Shown: piece by piece, positions 56,300 through 64,000 of the stretch
How positions within the stretch are numbered: position 1 is the stretch's first letter
Layout: every line of letters starts with the position of its first letter
NCBI GenBank assembly: GCA_009780345.1
Contig: WRAG01000007.1
Span: forward strand, 1-64,000
DNA: 64,000 nucleotides
Origin: Oscillospiraceae bacterium
Lineage (GTDB): Bacteria > Bacillota > Clostridia > Monoglobales > WRAG01
Direction: 5' to 3'
Notes under the pieces: model-generated
What the model was told of the DNA's origin: nothing
Databases searched by the model: none
What the model saw: the letters and a program-made list of their open reading frames with translations, nothing else
Program-made: the position numbers and the translations under genes

Positions 56300-58912
56300 T
56301 TAAACGCTCGCAACCATCTCCCTGATTTTATTGAATGCTTCAAGAGTTTTGCTGAAGTCATTTCCGCTGCCTTGCGCGCTGTCCGGCTTTCCGCCGCCGC
56401 CGCCGCCCAAAATAGCAGAAGCTTCTTTAACAATATTTCCGCAATGTATGCCTTTTTCAACCGCGTCTTTTGTTGCCATCGCGACCATGCTCCCCTTACC
56501 ATCAGTCACCGAAACAAGCACAATCACCGAGTTTGAAATGTTTTGCTTCAAATGGTCGCCCATTGCGCGCATTGAATTAACATCAAGTCCGTCCGCAACC
56601 CGCGTAACAATCAGGCTAACTTTGCCGACCGTTTCAGCTTGGTTCGCCAAATCGTCTGACTCCGCCGCCGCCATCTTACCTTTTAGGCTTTCGATTTCTC
56701 GTTTAGATTCTTTAAGCTCCTCGGTCAAACTTTCTGCCTTAATCACAACGTCACTCACCTGTGTTTTCAGCACTTTCGCGAGCTTAGTCGTCGTGTTTTC
56801 ATAATCGCCTATCAATTTCAAAATATTGAACCCGGTTATTGCCTCAATCCGCCGAACTCCGGCGGCAACGCCGCTTTCGGACAGGATTTTAAACAACCCA
56901 ATCTCGCCGGTGTTCTTCACATGACATCCGCCGCACAATTCGGTCGAAAAATCGCCCATTTTCAGCACGCGAACCGTATCACCGTACTTCTCGCCGAATA
57001 ATGCGACCGCGCCGAGTTTCGTCGCTTCGTCGGGCGTGGTTACGATAGTTTCGACAGGCAAGTTTGCCAAAATCGCCGCGTTTACAAGTCCCTCAACTTC
57101 TTTTAATTGCTCGTCAGTCATAGCTTCAAGGTGCGTAAAGTCAAACCGCACGCGGTTCGCGTCCACAAGCGAACCCGCTTGGGTTACGTGCGAGCCGAGA
57201 ACTTGACGAAGCGCGGCTTGCAGCAGATGCGCGGCAGAGTGGTTGCGGATTATATCACCGCGATTCTCCCAATCCGCTCTTAAGAATACGTTTTTCCCAA
57301 TGGCAATTTTGCCATTTTCAGCAACTATGGCGCGGTGGATAATTTTACCGTTTTGTTTCTGCGTATCTATAACACACATAGACACAGTTATGTCTTTGCC
57401 TATCCAAATTCCACCTTTGTCCCCAACTTGCCCACCGCTTTCAGCATAAAACGGAGTTTTATCAAAGATTATATCAAATTCGCCATTCTCTCGCTCGACC
57501 ACCGCCAAAACTTTCGCCTCGCACTCAAACGTATCATACCCGACAAACTCGGTATCCGGCAAATCGGCGAATGCGTCGTCGTCCCAACCCGCTTCGTCCT
57601 GCGAACCACGGCTTGACCGCGCAAGCTCACGCTGTTTGTTCATCTCTTCCTCGAATTTTTCTAAATCCACCGAAAGATTGGACTCCTCCAAAATTTCAAC
57701 CGTCAAATCAATCGGAAATCCGTAAGTATCATACAGTTTAAACGCGTCCTCACCGGACAGCACGGTTTTTCCGCTGTCGGTCAACGCTTTAATATAGTCA
57801 GACAGAATCGCCAAACCTTGCTCGATGGTTTCAAGGAATCGCTCTTCTTCCGTTTTCACGCTTTTCACAATCAGTTCAGCTTGCTCGATAAGATTCGGGT
57901 ATGCCGCGCCGTTTTCGGCAATTACGGTTTGCGCAATCTCGAATAGGAACGGCTTTTTAACGCCTAACAATCGCCCGTGCCTTGCCGCGCGGCGCAGAAG
58001 GCGGCGCAAAACATAGCCACGCCCCTCGTTTGACATTCTAACGCCGTCGCTTAAAAGCATTACGGTACTTCGGATATGGTCGGTAATTACGCGAATCGAA
58101 ACATCGGTTTCGGCGTTCTTGCCGTACTCCGCTTTCGTCATTTTGCAAACATGGTCGAGGATTTTTCGAACCGAATCAACTTCGAACAGCGAATTCACGT
58201 TTTGCATAATGCACGCCATTCGTTCAAGTCCCATACCCGTGTCGATATTCGGCTTCGCAAGCGGATTATAGTTACCCTCCGCGTCCTTGTCGAACTGGGT
58301 GAAAACGAGATTCCAATATTCAACAAACCTGTCACATTCGCAGCCAACCACGCAATCAGGGCTTCCGCAACCGTTCTCAACGCCGCGGTCAAAGTACAGC
58401 TCGCTGCACGGTCCGCACGGACCTTGACCAATTTCCCAAAAGTTATCTTCCTTGCCCATTTTCACGATTTTATCGCGAGGAACGCCGACATGGTTCACCC
58501 AAATTTCAATCGCGTCGTCGTCTTCTTCGTAAACGCTAATCCAAATTTTATCCGCCGGAAGTTCAAGAACATCAACCGAGAACTCCCACGCCCAAGCGGT
58601 TGCTTCCTTTTTAAAATAATCGCTGAACGAGAAATTTCCAAGCATCTCGAAGAAAGTTCCGTGCCGCGCGGTCTTGCCGACACGCTCGATATCCGGCGTT
58701 CGGATACATTTTTGGCAGGTTGTAATCCGCGGCGCCGGCGGCGTTTCCTTGCCGGTGAAGTATGGCTTCAACGGCGCCATTCCCGCGTTGATAAGCAGCA
58801 AGCTGTTATCATTTTGCGGCACAAGCGGGAAAGAAGGTAGCCGAAGATGTCCTTTGCTTTCAAAGAATGACAGATATTTTTCGCGAATTTCGTGCAGGCT
58901 TAAATTTTGCAT
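56300..58912 (-). CDS. alaS: Alanyl-tRNA synthetase
   Basis: LSLHEIREKYLSFFESKGHLRLPSFPLVPQNDNSLLLINAGMAPLKPYF; editing domain HSAAHLLQAAL; CGGCHV. Confidence 0.99.
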   Translation of the reverse strand: MQNLSLHEIREKYLSFFESKGHLRLPSFPLVPQNDNSLLLINAGMAPLKPYFTGKETPPAPRITTCQKCIRTPDIERVGKTARHGTFFEMLGNFSFSDYFKKEATAWAWEFSVDVLELPADKIWISVYEEDDDAIEIWVNHVGVPRDKIVKMGKEDNFWEIGQGPCGPCSELYFDRGVENGCGSPDCVVGCECDRFVEYWNLVFTQFDKDAEGNYNPLAKPNIDTGMGLERMACIMQNVNSLFEVDSVRKILDHVCKMTKAEYGKNAETDVSIRVITDHIRSTVMLLSDGVRMSNEGRGYVLRRLLRRAARHGRLLGVKKPFLFEIAQTVIAENGAAYPNLIEQAELIVKSVKTEEERFLETIEQGLAILSDYIKALTDSGKTVLSGEDAFKLYDTYGFPIDLTVEILEESNLSVDLEKFEEEMNKQRELARSSRGSQDEAGWDDDAFADLPDTEFVGYDTFECEAKVLAVVERENGEFDIIFDKTPFYAESGGQVGDKGGIWIGKDITVSMCVIDTQKQNGKIIHRAIVAENGKIAIGKNVFLRADWENRGDIIRNHSAAHLLQAALRQVLGSHVTQAGSLVDANRVRFDFTHLEAMTDEQLKEVEGLVNAAILANLPVETIVTTPDEATKLGAVALFGEKYGDTVRVLKMGDFSTELCGGCHVKNTGEIGLFKILSESGVAAGVRRIEAITGFNILKLIGDYENTTTKLAKVLKTQVSDVVIKAESLTEELKESKREIESLKGKMAAAESDDLANQAETVGKVSLIVTRVADGLDVNSMRAMGDHLKQNISNSVIVLVSVTDGKGSMVAMATKDAVEKGIHCGNIVKEASAILGGGGGGKPDSAQGSGNDFSKTLEAFNKIREMVASV

Positions 58913-58934
58913 AATTTTTTCTCCTCAAAAAGTA

Positions 58935-58963
58935 TTGACAAATTTAAAATAATGGTATATAAT
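58935..58963 (+). promoter_or_regulatory. Consensus sigma-A promoter for the predicted antitoxin RNA
   Basis: TTGACA (58935-58940), 17-bp spacer, TATAAT (58958-58963). Confidence 0.9.
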
Positions 58964-58968
58964 AGCAA

Positions 58969-59058
58969 ATAAGAGCGGCTAATGGGAATGGTCGTTCCTC
59001 GAAATTCATAGAACTTGTAGGAAACGCCGTGCCGCATTGGTGCGGCTATTTCTTTTTA
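58969..59058 (+). ncRNA. Predicted antisense antitoxin RNA (~90 nt)
   Basis: Starts just after the consensus promoter and ends at terminator GCCGCATTGGTGCGGCTATTTCTTTTT; overlaps the 3' end of the convergent 27-aa ORF. Confidence 0.7.
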
Positions 59059-59129
59059 TGCTTTAGGCATAAGCCGATAATACTAACAATCAACAATAGC
59101 AACTGAAAAAGCTCGCCATATGTAATCAT
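59046..59129 (-). CDS. 27-aa holin-like type I toxin peptide
   Basis: MITYGELFQLLLLIVSIIGLCLKHKKK; 11-nt Shine-Dalgarno AAGGAGGTGAT inside hairpin CCTCC-GTAA-GGAGG. Confidence 0.8.
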   Translation of the reverse strand: MITYGELFQLLLLIVSIIGLCLKHKKK

Positions 59130-59188
59130 TTTGCAGCATCACCTCCTTACGGAGGAATAACCTTGCCGCTCTTAATTTGCCACTTTCC

Positions 59189-59216
59189 ATTATATCACAA
59201 ATCCAAAATTTTGCAA
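59189..59216 (-). promoter_or_regulatory. Promoter of the toxin mRNA
   Basis: Minus strand TTGCAA, 16-bp spacer, TATAAT. Confidence 0.75.
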
Positions 59217-59330
59217 GTATTTTTCGTTTTGTGCAAGTTGCACAAAAAAATCGTATAATATTGTCTATTTTATTAGTTAAATCGTTTATGATGTTCTGTT
59301 ATAATAATACCTATATCAAAAAATTTTAAA

Positions 59331-59453
59331 TTTGCGTCAAATTGCGTGAGGTTTCGCCTAAACAAGCCTCGAAAAGCCGCAGGCGTATGGGCTATACGTT
59401 GAGGACTTTTCGTAGGCGAAGTTTCGGCGAAAGATTGCGTAATTTCACGCAAA
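59331..59453 (+). ncRNA. Structured 5' leader RNA (copy B) upstream of the EF-G paralog
   Basis: Homologous to 45555..45676; covariation in the CGTAT/ATACG and CGAAAAG/CTTTTCG stems. Confidence 0.7.
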
Positions 59454-59472
59454 TTAACTGGAGGGATTTGGC

Positions 59473-61545
59473 ATGAAGACATATGAAACTTCTCAGATTA
59501 GGAATTTTTGCCTGCTTGGGCAGGGAAATTCGGGGAAAACATTGCTGGCGGAAACCATGTTGTTTACCGCGGGAACAATTGACCGCGTAGGCAAAACCGC
59601 GGACGGCAACACCACCATGGACTTCGACAGCGAAGAAATAAAACGGCAGTTTTCGATTTCTTCCGCCGTTGCCGCATGCGAATGGAAAAATTCGAAATAT
59701 AATATTATCGACGCGCCGGGAGATTTCGATTTCGTCGGCGAAGTGAATCAAGCGGTTAGCGCGGCAGACGCTGCCATTATAGTAATCAGCGGCAAATCCG
59801 GACTTTTGGTCGGCGCGGAAAAGGCGTGGGATTATACCGAGAAGCAGAAGATGCCAAAAATCATTTTTGTCAACAAAGTGGACGAAGAGGGCGTTGACTA
59901 CGTCGCGCTTTTAGAGCAACTGCGCGCGAAATACGGCAAGCGTATCGCGCCGTTCCAAATTCCAATCAGAGAAGGCGACAATATCGTAGGATTTATCAAT
60001 GTCGTTGAAAACGAGGCGCGTCGATTCGAAAAAGGGCACACCGTTACCGCGTCCATTCCTGAAGGAATGGAAACCGAAATCGAGCCTGTTCGTGAAATGA
60101 TAAACGAAGCGGTTGCGGAAAGCAGCGAAGAGTTGATGGAGAAGTTTTTCGCCGGCGAGGCGTTTACGTTGGAAGAAACGTACAGCGCGCTTCGCTCCGG
60201 CGTCGCGGCGGGCGATATTGTTCCGGTTTTATGCGGAAGTTCGGTGAACTCGCTCGGAATTTCGTCGCTTATGAATGCAATCTTCGCGTACTTCCCAACC
60301 TGCGAGGGCAAAACAACGCTCGCAATCGGCAAAGACGGCGCGGAAGTCGCGATTCCTGCGAATTCGTCCGATCCTGTGTCGTTGTTTGTATTTAAAACCG
60401 TTGCCGATCCGTACGTCGGAAAATTATCTTACTTCAAGGTGAATTCGGGCACATTGACGCCGGACACAACTCTTTACAATCCAAATTCCGATTCGAACGA
60501 GAAAATCGGCAAAATATTTATCCTGCAAGGCAAAAAGCAGATTGAAGTTGACAAACTTATGGCGGGCGATATCGGCGCGGTGACTAAACTGTCCGGCACA
60601 AACACCGGCGACACATTGTGCGCGCAAGGAAGTTTTGTAAAATTCCCGGCAATCGCGTTTGACGAACCGAATATGGCGCTTGCGATCGTTCCGAAAGCCA
60701 AGGGCGACGAGGAAAAAATCGGGCAAGGACTTAACAAACTTATGGAAGAAGATAAAACTTTCAAGTTTTACAACAATCCCGAAACGCATCAGCTGATTAT
60801 CATGGGGCTGGGCGATAAGCACCTTGACGTAATTGTAAGCAAACTTAAAAACAAGTTCGGCGTTGACGTTGATTTGACTCCGCCGAGAGTTGCGTACCGT
60901 GAGACGATTCGCAAGAAAACTTCCACCGAATATACGCATAAGAAACAATCGGGCGGAAGCGGACAGTATGCGAAGGTTGTTATCGAGTTCGAGCCGAATC
61001 TTGCTGATCCGAATAGTTCTGAGCTTTTGTTTGAAGAAAAGGTGTTCGGCGGCGCGGTTCCGCGAAACTTCTTCACTGCCGTGGAAAAAGGAATTCAGGA
61101 AAGTATGATAAAAGGTGTATTGGCGGGTTATCCTGTCGTTGGACTTAAAGCGACGTTGACTGACGGAAAGCATCATCCGGTTGACTCAAACGATATGGCG
61201 TTTCAGCTTGCGGCGAGGGGCGCTTATAAAGAAGGATTAGCAAAAGCAAGCCCGGCGCTGCTCGAGCCTATCGGAACTTTGAAAATTTACGTTCCCGAAA
61301 GTTATACCGGCGACATTATCGGCGATATAAACAAGCGGCGCGGGCAAATGATGGGAATGACCCCACAAGCGGACGGACTTACCGAAATTGTCGCGGAAGT
61401 TCCGATGTCTGAAATGCATACATACGCGTCGGATTTGCGTTCTATCACGCAAGGGCGCGGGAAATTCTCCCTTCATTTCGAGCGTTATCAAGACGCGCCG
61501 AGCAATATCGCTGACAAAGTGATGAAGGAAAGTAAAGAAGGATAG
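59473..61545 (+). CDS. Elongation factor G-like GTPase (FusA2-type paralog)
   Basis: GQGNSGKTLLAETMLFTAGTIDRVGKTADGNTTMDFDSEEIKRQFSI, DAPGDFDFVGEV, NKVD; C-terminal EF-G domains IV/V. Confidence 0.92.
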   Translation: MKTYETSQIRNFCLLGQGNSGKTLLAETMLFTAGTIDRVGKTADGNTTMDFDSEEIKRQFSISSAVAACEWKNSKYNIIDAPGDFDFVGEVNQAVSAADAAIIVISGKSGLLVGAEKAWDYTEKQKMPKIIFVNKVDEEGVDYVALLEQLRAKYGKRIAPFQIPIREGDNIVGFINVVENEARRFEKGHTVTASIPEGMETEIEPVREMINEAVAESSEELMEKFFAGEAFTLEETYSALRSGVAAGDIVPVLCGSSVNSLGISSLMNAIFAYFPTCEGKTTLAIGKDGAEVAIPANSSDPVSLFVFKTVADPYVGKLSYFKVNSGTLTPDTTLYNPNSDSNEKIGKIFILQGKKQIEVDKLMAGDIGAVTKLSGTNTGDTLCAQGSFVKFPAIAFDEPNMALAIVPKAKGDEEKIGQGLNKLMEEDKTFKFYNNPETHQLIIMGLGDKHLDVIVSKLKNKFGVDVDLTPPRVAYRETIRKKTSTEYTHKKQSGGSGQYAKVVIEFEPNLADPNSSELLFEEKVFGGAVPRNFFTAVEKGIQESMIKGVLAGYPVVGLKATLTDGKHHPVDSNDMAFQLAARGAYKEGLAKASPALLEPIGTLKIYVPESYTGDIIGDINKRRGQMMGMTPQADGLTEIVAEVPMSEMHTYASDLRSITQGRGKFSLHFERYQDAPSNIADKVMKESKEG

Positions 61546-61550
61546 AAATT

Positions 61551-61580
61551 AAAAAAAGAGCCGAAAGGCTCTTTTTTTGT
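61551..61580. terminator. Intrinsic terminator
   Basis: AAAAAAAGAGCC-GAAA-GGCTCTTTTTTT. Confidence 0.85.
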
Positions 61581-61669
61581 TTATAGGAAATTACGCAAAA
61601 CAATTGTGTCTCGCGGGTAATTGTTTGCACAGCTTTTAACGCGGGATTGGTGCAGGCTTGCCTGCTTTT

Positions 61670-63325
61670 CTATCTTCCTATCGCGAATAGTCTATCGCTT
61701 ACTTCTTTAAACACCGGAGCGGCAGAGGTTGCGCCGCGTCGTCCGTTTTGCACGAAAACGGTGATTGCGAACCGCGGATTTTCCGCCGGCGTATAGCCCG
61801 CGAACCACGCGTGAATTTTAAGCGCGCCATTTTCCATCCAACCTGTTTCGGCGGAGGATGTTTTCCCCGCCGCGGTGAAGTTTTCCGGTCGCGCACGGGT
61901 GCCTGTTCCAAACGCAACCGTGCTGCTCATCAGCTGCTGCAACTTTCGCGCGGTTGACTCTCTTATTACCCGCTGATTATCGTTCGTTCGAAAGTTTTCC
62001 TGTATGTTTCCGAATCTGTCAACGAACGCGTCAACTAGATTCAGCGATATTGCGACGCCGTCGTTTGCGACGATATTTATCATGTTCGCGACTTGCAACG
62101 GCGTTAGCAGCGTATCGCCCTGACCGATTGACATGTTGGCGAGCAGCGAGTTTGAAATATGCCGCCTTGACGGAAGTAGTCCTGCCTGTTCGCCGAAGTT
62201 TTCGTAGTTCAGCACAATCGCGTCTAATCCGAATTTTTGGGAATATTCGTTGATAACGTCGTAGCCGAGCGCCATTCCGAGGCGATAAAACGGGATGTTG
62301 CATGAGTACGCGAACGCTTGTTCGAAGGTTATGCGCCCGTGCCCGTAGCGGTTGTTGCAATTGAAGCGCAGTCCTTCAATTTCGATATACCCGCCGCAGA
62401 AGAAGTGTGTATCGTCATTTATCAGACCATGCTCAATCGCGGCGGCGGCGGTTACGATTTTGAATATCGAACCTGCGTCAAACGCTGTAATCGCGCGGTT
62501 TAGAAGCTCGCCATCGGCGCTTTGCAGATGGTCGCTTAAATTATTTTGTGAAAAGTTGCTGCGGCTTGCCATTGCGAGGATATCGCCGGTTTGAACGTCG
62601 GTGACGATGACCGCGCCTCGCTCGATTAGGTCGTCCATAACCGATTCAACCGCTTGTTGCATATGAAAATCGAGGGTCAAACGGAGCCCACCGGGCTCGT
62701 GGCTGATACTTCGTGCTTGCCCGAGATTGGCGATTGGAAATCCGCCATCCGCCCCGTCGCGGATAATGCCGATTCGCTCACGTCCGCCGGATAATATGCC
62801 GTTAAACGCGCGTTCCAGCCCGAAGCCTGCGGTGTCGTCATTTTGCGGGCTGTAGCCGATTACATGGTTGGCAATTCCTGCGTCAGAATATCGTCTTTGG
62901 GTGGAGATAATCCTTGTTCCCGCCTGCTCGGCGGCGTTGATGAAGTTGCTGTCAATTGTGTTAAGCGGAAGCAGGCGTATACCTGCGGGCGGGACTTTGT
63001 CGGTGAGTTCTTCTTGCGTTAAGTCGAGGTTTTGCAAAAGTTCCGCGGTGAATTGCGGGCTTTGTTCCAATATTTCGGCGGAAACGGCGATGGATAGTCC
63101 TGTTTCCGCTTCGGTTAGCGGAAGCATGTTTCGGTCGTAGATTCGTCCGCGTACGTTTCGAGTTTCCATGTCATGACGGCGTTGGTTCACCGCGGCGGCG
63201 GCGAAATATGGTCCGTCGATGTGCGCGATATACCACAATCGCGCGGCTAAGGCGATGAAGCATAGCGTTATCATGAGATTTAGGAATGAAATGCGGCGGC
63301 TTTTGTACGGTTTTTCGTATAACAT
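61670..63325 (-). CDS. Class B penicillin-binding protein (transpeptidase)
   Basis: RGRIYDRNMLPL, SIFK (SxxK), YSCNI (SxN), GKTSSAETG; N-terminal TM. Confidence 0.95.
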   Translation of the reverse strand: MLYEKPYKSRRISFLNLMITLCFIALAARLWYIAHIDGPYFAAAAVNQRRHDMETRNVRGRIYDRNMLPLTEAETGLSIAVSAEILEQSPQFTAELLQNLDLTQEELTDKVPPAGIRLLPLNTIDSNFINAAEQAGTRIISTQRRYSDAGIANHVIGYSPQNDDTAGFGLERAFNGILSGGRERIGIIRDGADGGFPIANLGQARSISHEPGGLRLTLDFHMQQAVESVMDDLIERGAVIVTDVQTGDILAMASRSNFSQNNLSDHLQSADGELLNRAITAFDAGSIFKIVTAAAAIEHGLINDDTHFFCGGYIEIEGLRFNCNNRYGHGRITFEQAFAYSCNIPFYRLGMALGYDVINEYSQKFGLDAIVLNYENFGEQAGLLPSRRHISNSLLANMSIGQGDTLLTPLQVANMINIVANDGVAISLNLVDAFVDRFGNIQENFRTNDNQRVIRESTARKLQQLMSSTVAFGTGTRARPENFTAAGKTSSAETGWMENGALKIHAWFAGYTPAENPRFAITVFVQNGRRGATSAAPVFKEVSDRLFAIGR

Positions 63326-63380
63326 GAAAAACTCCCCTTTCATAGTGATTGTTGCCATGAAGGGGGAGTTTTATGCTTTG

Positions 63381-63929
63381 TCAGTAGACGTTTTTCTCGG
63401 TAACGATTACCGAGACCGGAATGTCGTGCGAATCGGGATATGCGTCGTCAACGATTTGGAGGTCGAAGCAAATTCCGATTTTTGCCAAAACTTCGCGTTC
63501 AGCCAGATAAATGTCGTAAAACCCTGCACCATAGCCGATTCGGTAGCCATTTTTGTCAAACGCCAATCCGGGGATAACAAACATGGACTTTTTGTTCGGA
63601 AACGCAAGTTCGCAATCGTCGGTCGGTTCTAGGATGCCGTATTTGTTCGCTTTAAGCGGCTGTCCTTTTTCGATGCAGTAAAAATCCATCTTGCGTTTGC
63701 CGGCAATTTTCGGAATACATACTTTTTTCCCTGCGTCCCATGCCTGCTCTATCAAAAGTTGCGTGTCAACTTCGCTTCCGAAGCTTTGATAGGTGAAAAT
63801 TGCGTCACATTCCGAGAATTGAGGAAGTTTTATCACCCGTTCGCAAATTTTCGCGCTTGATTCTGTGATGAATTGGGATGAAAGTTGATTCCTCTGTTGC
63901 AAAAATCGTGCTCGATATTCCTGTTTCAT
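63381..63929 (-). CDS. 5-formyltetrahydrofolate cyclo-ligase
   Basis: IFTYQSFGSEVDTQLLIEQAWDAGKKVCIPKI, GYGAGFYDIYL. Confidence 0.95.
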   Translation of the reverse strand: MKQEYRARFLQQRNQLSSQFITESSAKICERVIKLPQFSECDAIFTYQSFGSEVDTQLLIEQAWDAGKKVCIPKIAGKRKMDFYCIEKGQPLKANKYGILEPTDDCELAFPNKKSMFVIPGLAFDKNGYRIGYGAGFYDIYLAEREVLAKIGICFDLQIVDDAYPDSHDIPVSVIVTEKNVY

Positions 63930-63939
63930 ATTTTAACCC

Positions 63940-64000
63940 TTATACGCTTACTTTCAACGTCATGATCGCGTATGGTTTAACCGAAATTTTCACCGCGTTG
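63940..64000 (-). CDS. C-terminal end of a protein truncated by the window edge
   Basis: Minus frame ...NAVKISVKPYAIMTLKVSV*; too short to assign. Confidence 0.4.
   Translation of the reverse strand, partial: NAVKISVKPYAIMTLKVSV

Noticed and set aside
58076-58840. 254-aa plus-strand ORF opposite alaS
   Set aside because: Antisense shadow ORF of a certain alaS gene in a GC-rich codon context; no RBS and no family signature.
60424-61176. 250-aa minus-strand ORF opposite the EF-G paralog
   Set aside because: Shadow ORF; composition and lack of motifs indicate it is not coding.
1-64000. tRNA, rRNA, tmRNA or RNase P RNA genes
   Set aside because: No cloverleaf or conserved core sequence was recognised on either strand; intergenic structure is explained by hairpin repeats, leaders and terminators. 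A tRNAscan/Rfam run would settle this.

Overview
This looks like about 64 kb of a spore-forming Clostridia-like (Firmicutes) chromosome. The left ~6.1 kb is an integrated mobile element ending in a large serine recombinase. It is inserted inside an M23 peptidase gene that sits directly downstream of spoIIID. The rest is largely chromosomal: a two-component system, a zinc-ribbon/SPFH cluster, a giant alpha-2-macroglobulin-like protein, a MerR-controlled heterodimeric ABC exporter, a YfmF/YfmH M16 pair, rlmB, pyrH-frr-uppS-cdsA-dxr-rseP, dapB/dapA/asd, rpmH-rnpA-yidD-yidC-jag, hom-lysC, alaS, an EF-G paralog, a class B PBP and 5-formyl-THF cyclo-ligase. Leading discovery candidates: (1) the recombinase element splitting a spoIIID-linked M23 gene, a possible skin-like developmental intervening element; (2) an unannotated type I toxin-antitoxin locus at 58935-59216, with a 27-aa holin-like peptide, a sequestered perfect Shine-Dalgarno and a convergent antisense RNA with a consensus promoter; (3) two ~122-nt structured leader RNAs with compensatory changes, in front of rpmH and the EF-G paralog; (4) a family of modular, shuffled multi-hairpin intergenic mosaics (8 clusters, ~5 kb); (5) a canonical A_AAA_AAG -1 frameshift site joining two frames of a Rep-like gene. 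Also notable: an ATT-initiated cdsA, a PDZ-less RseP and a duplicated WYL operator. All calls come from reading the sequence and the supplied ORFs; no database search was run.
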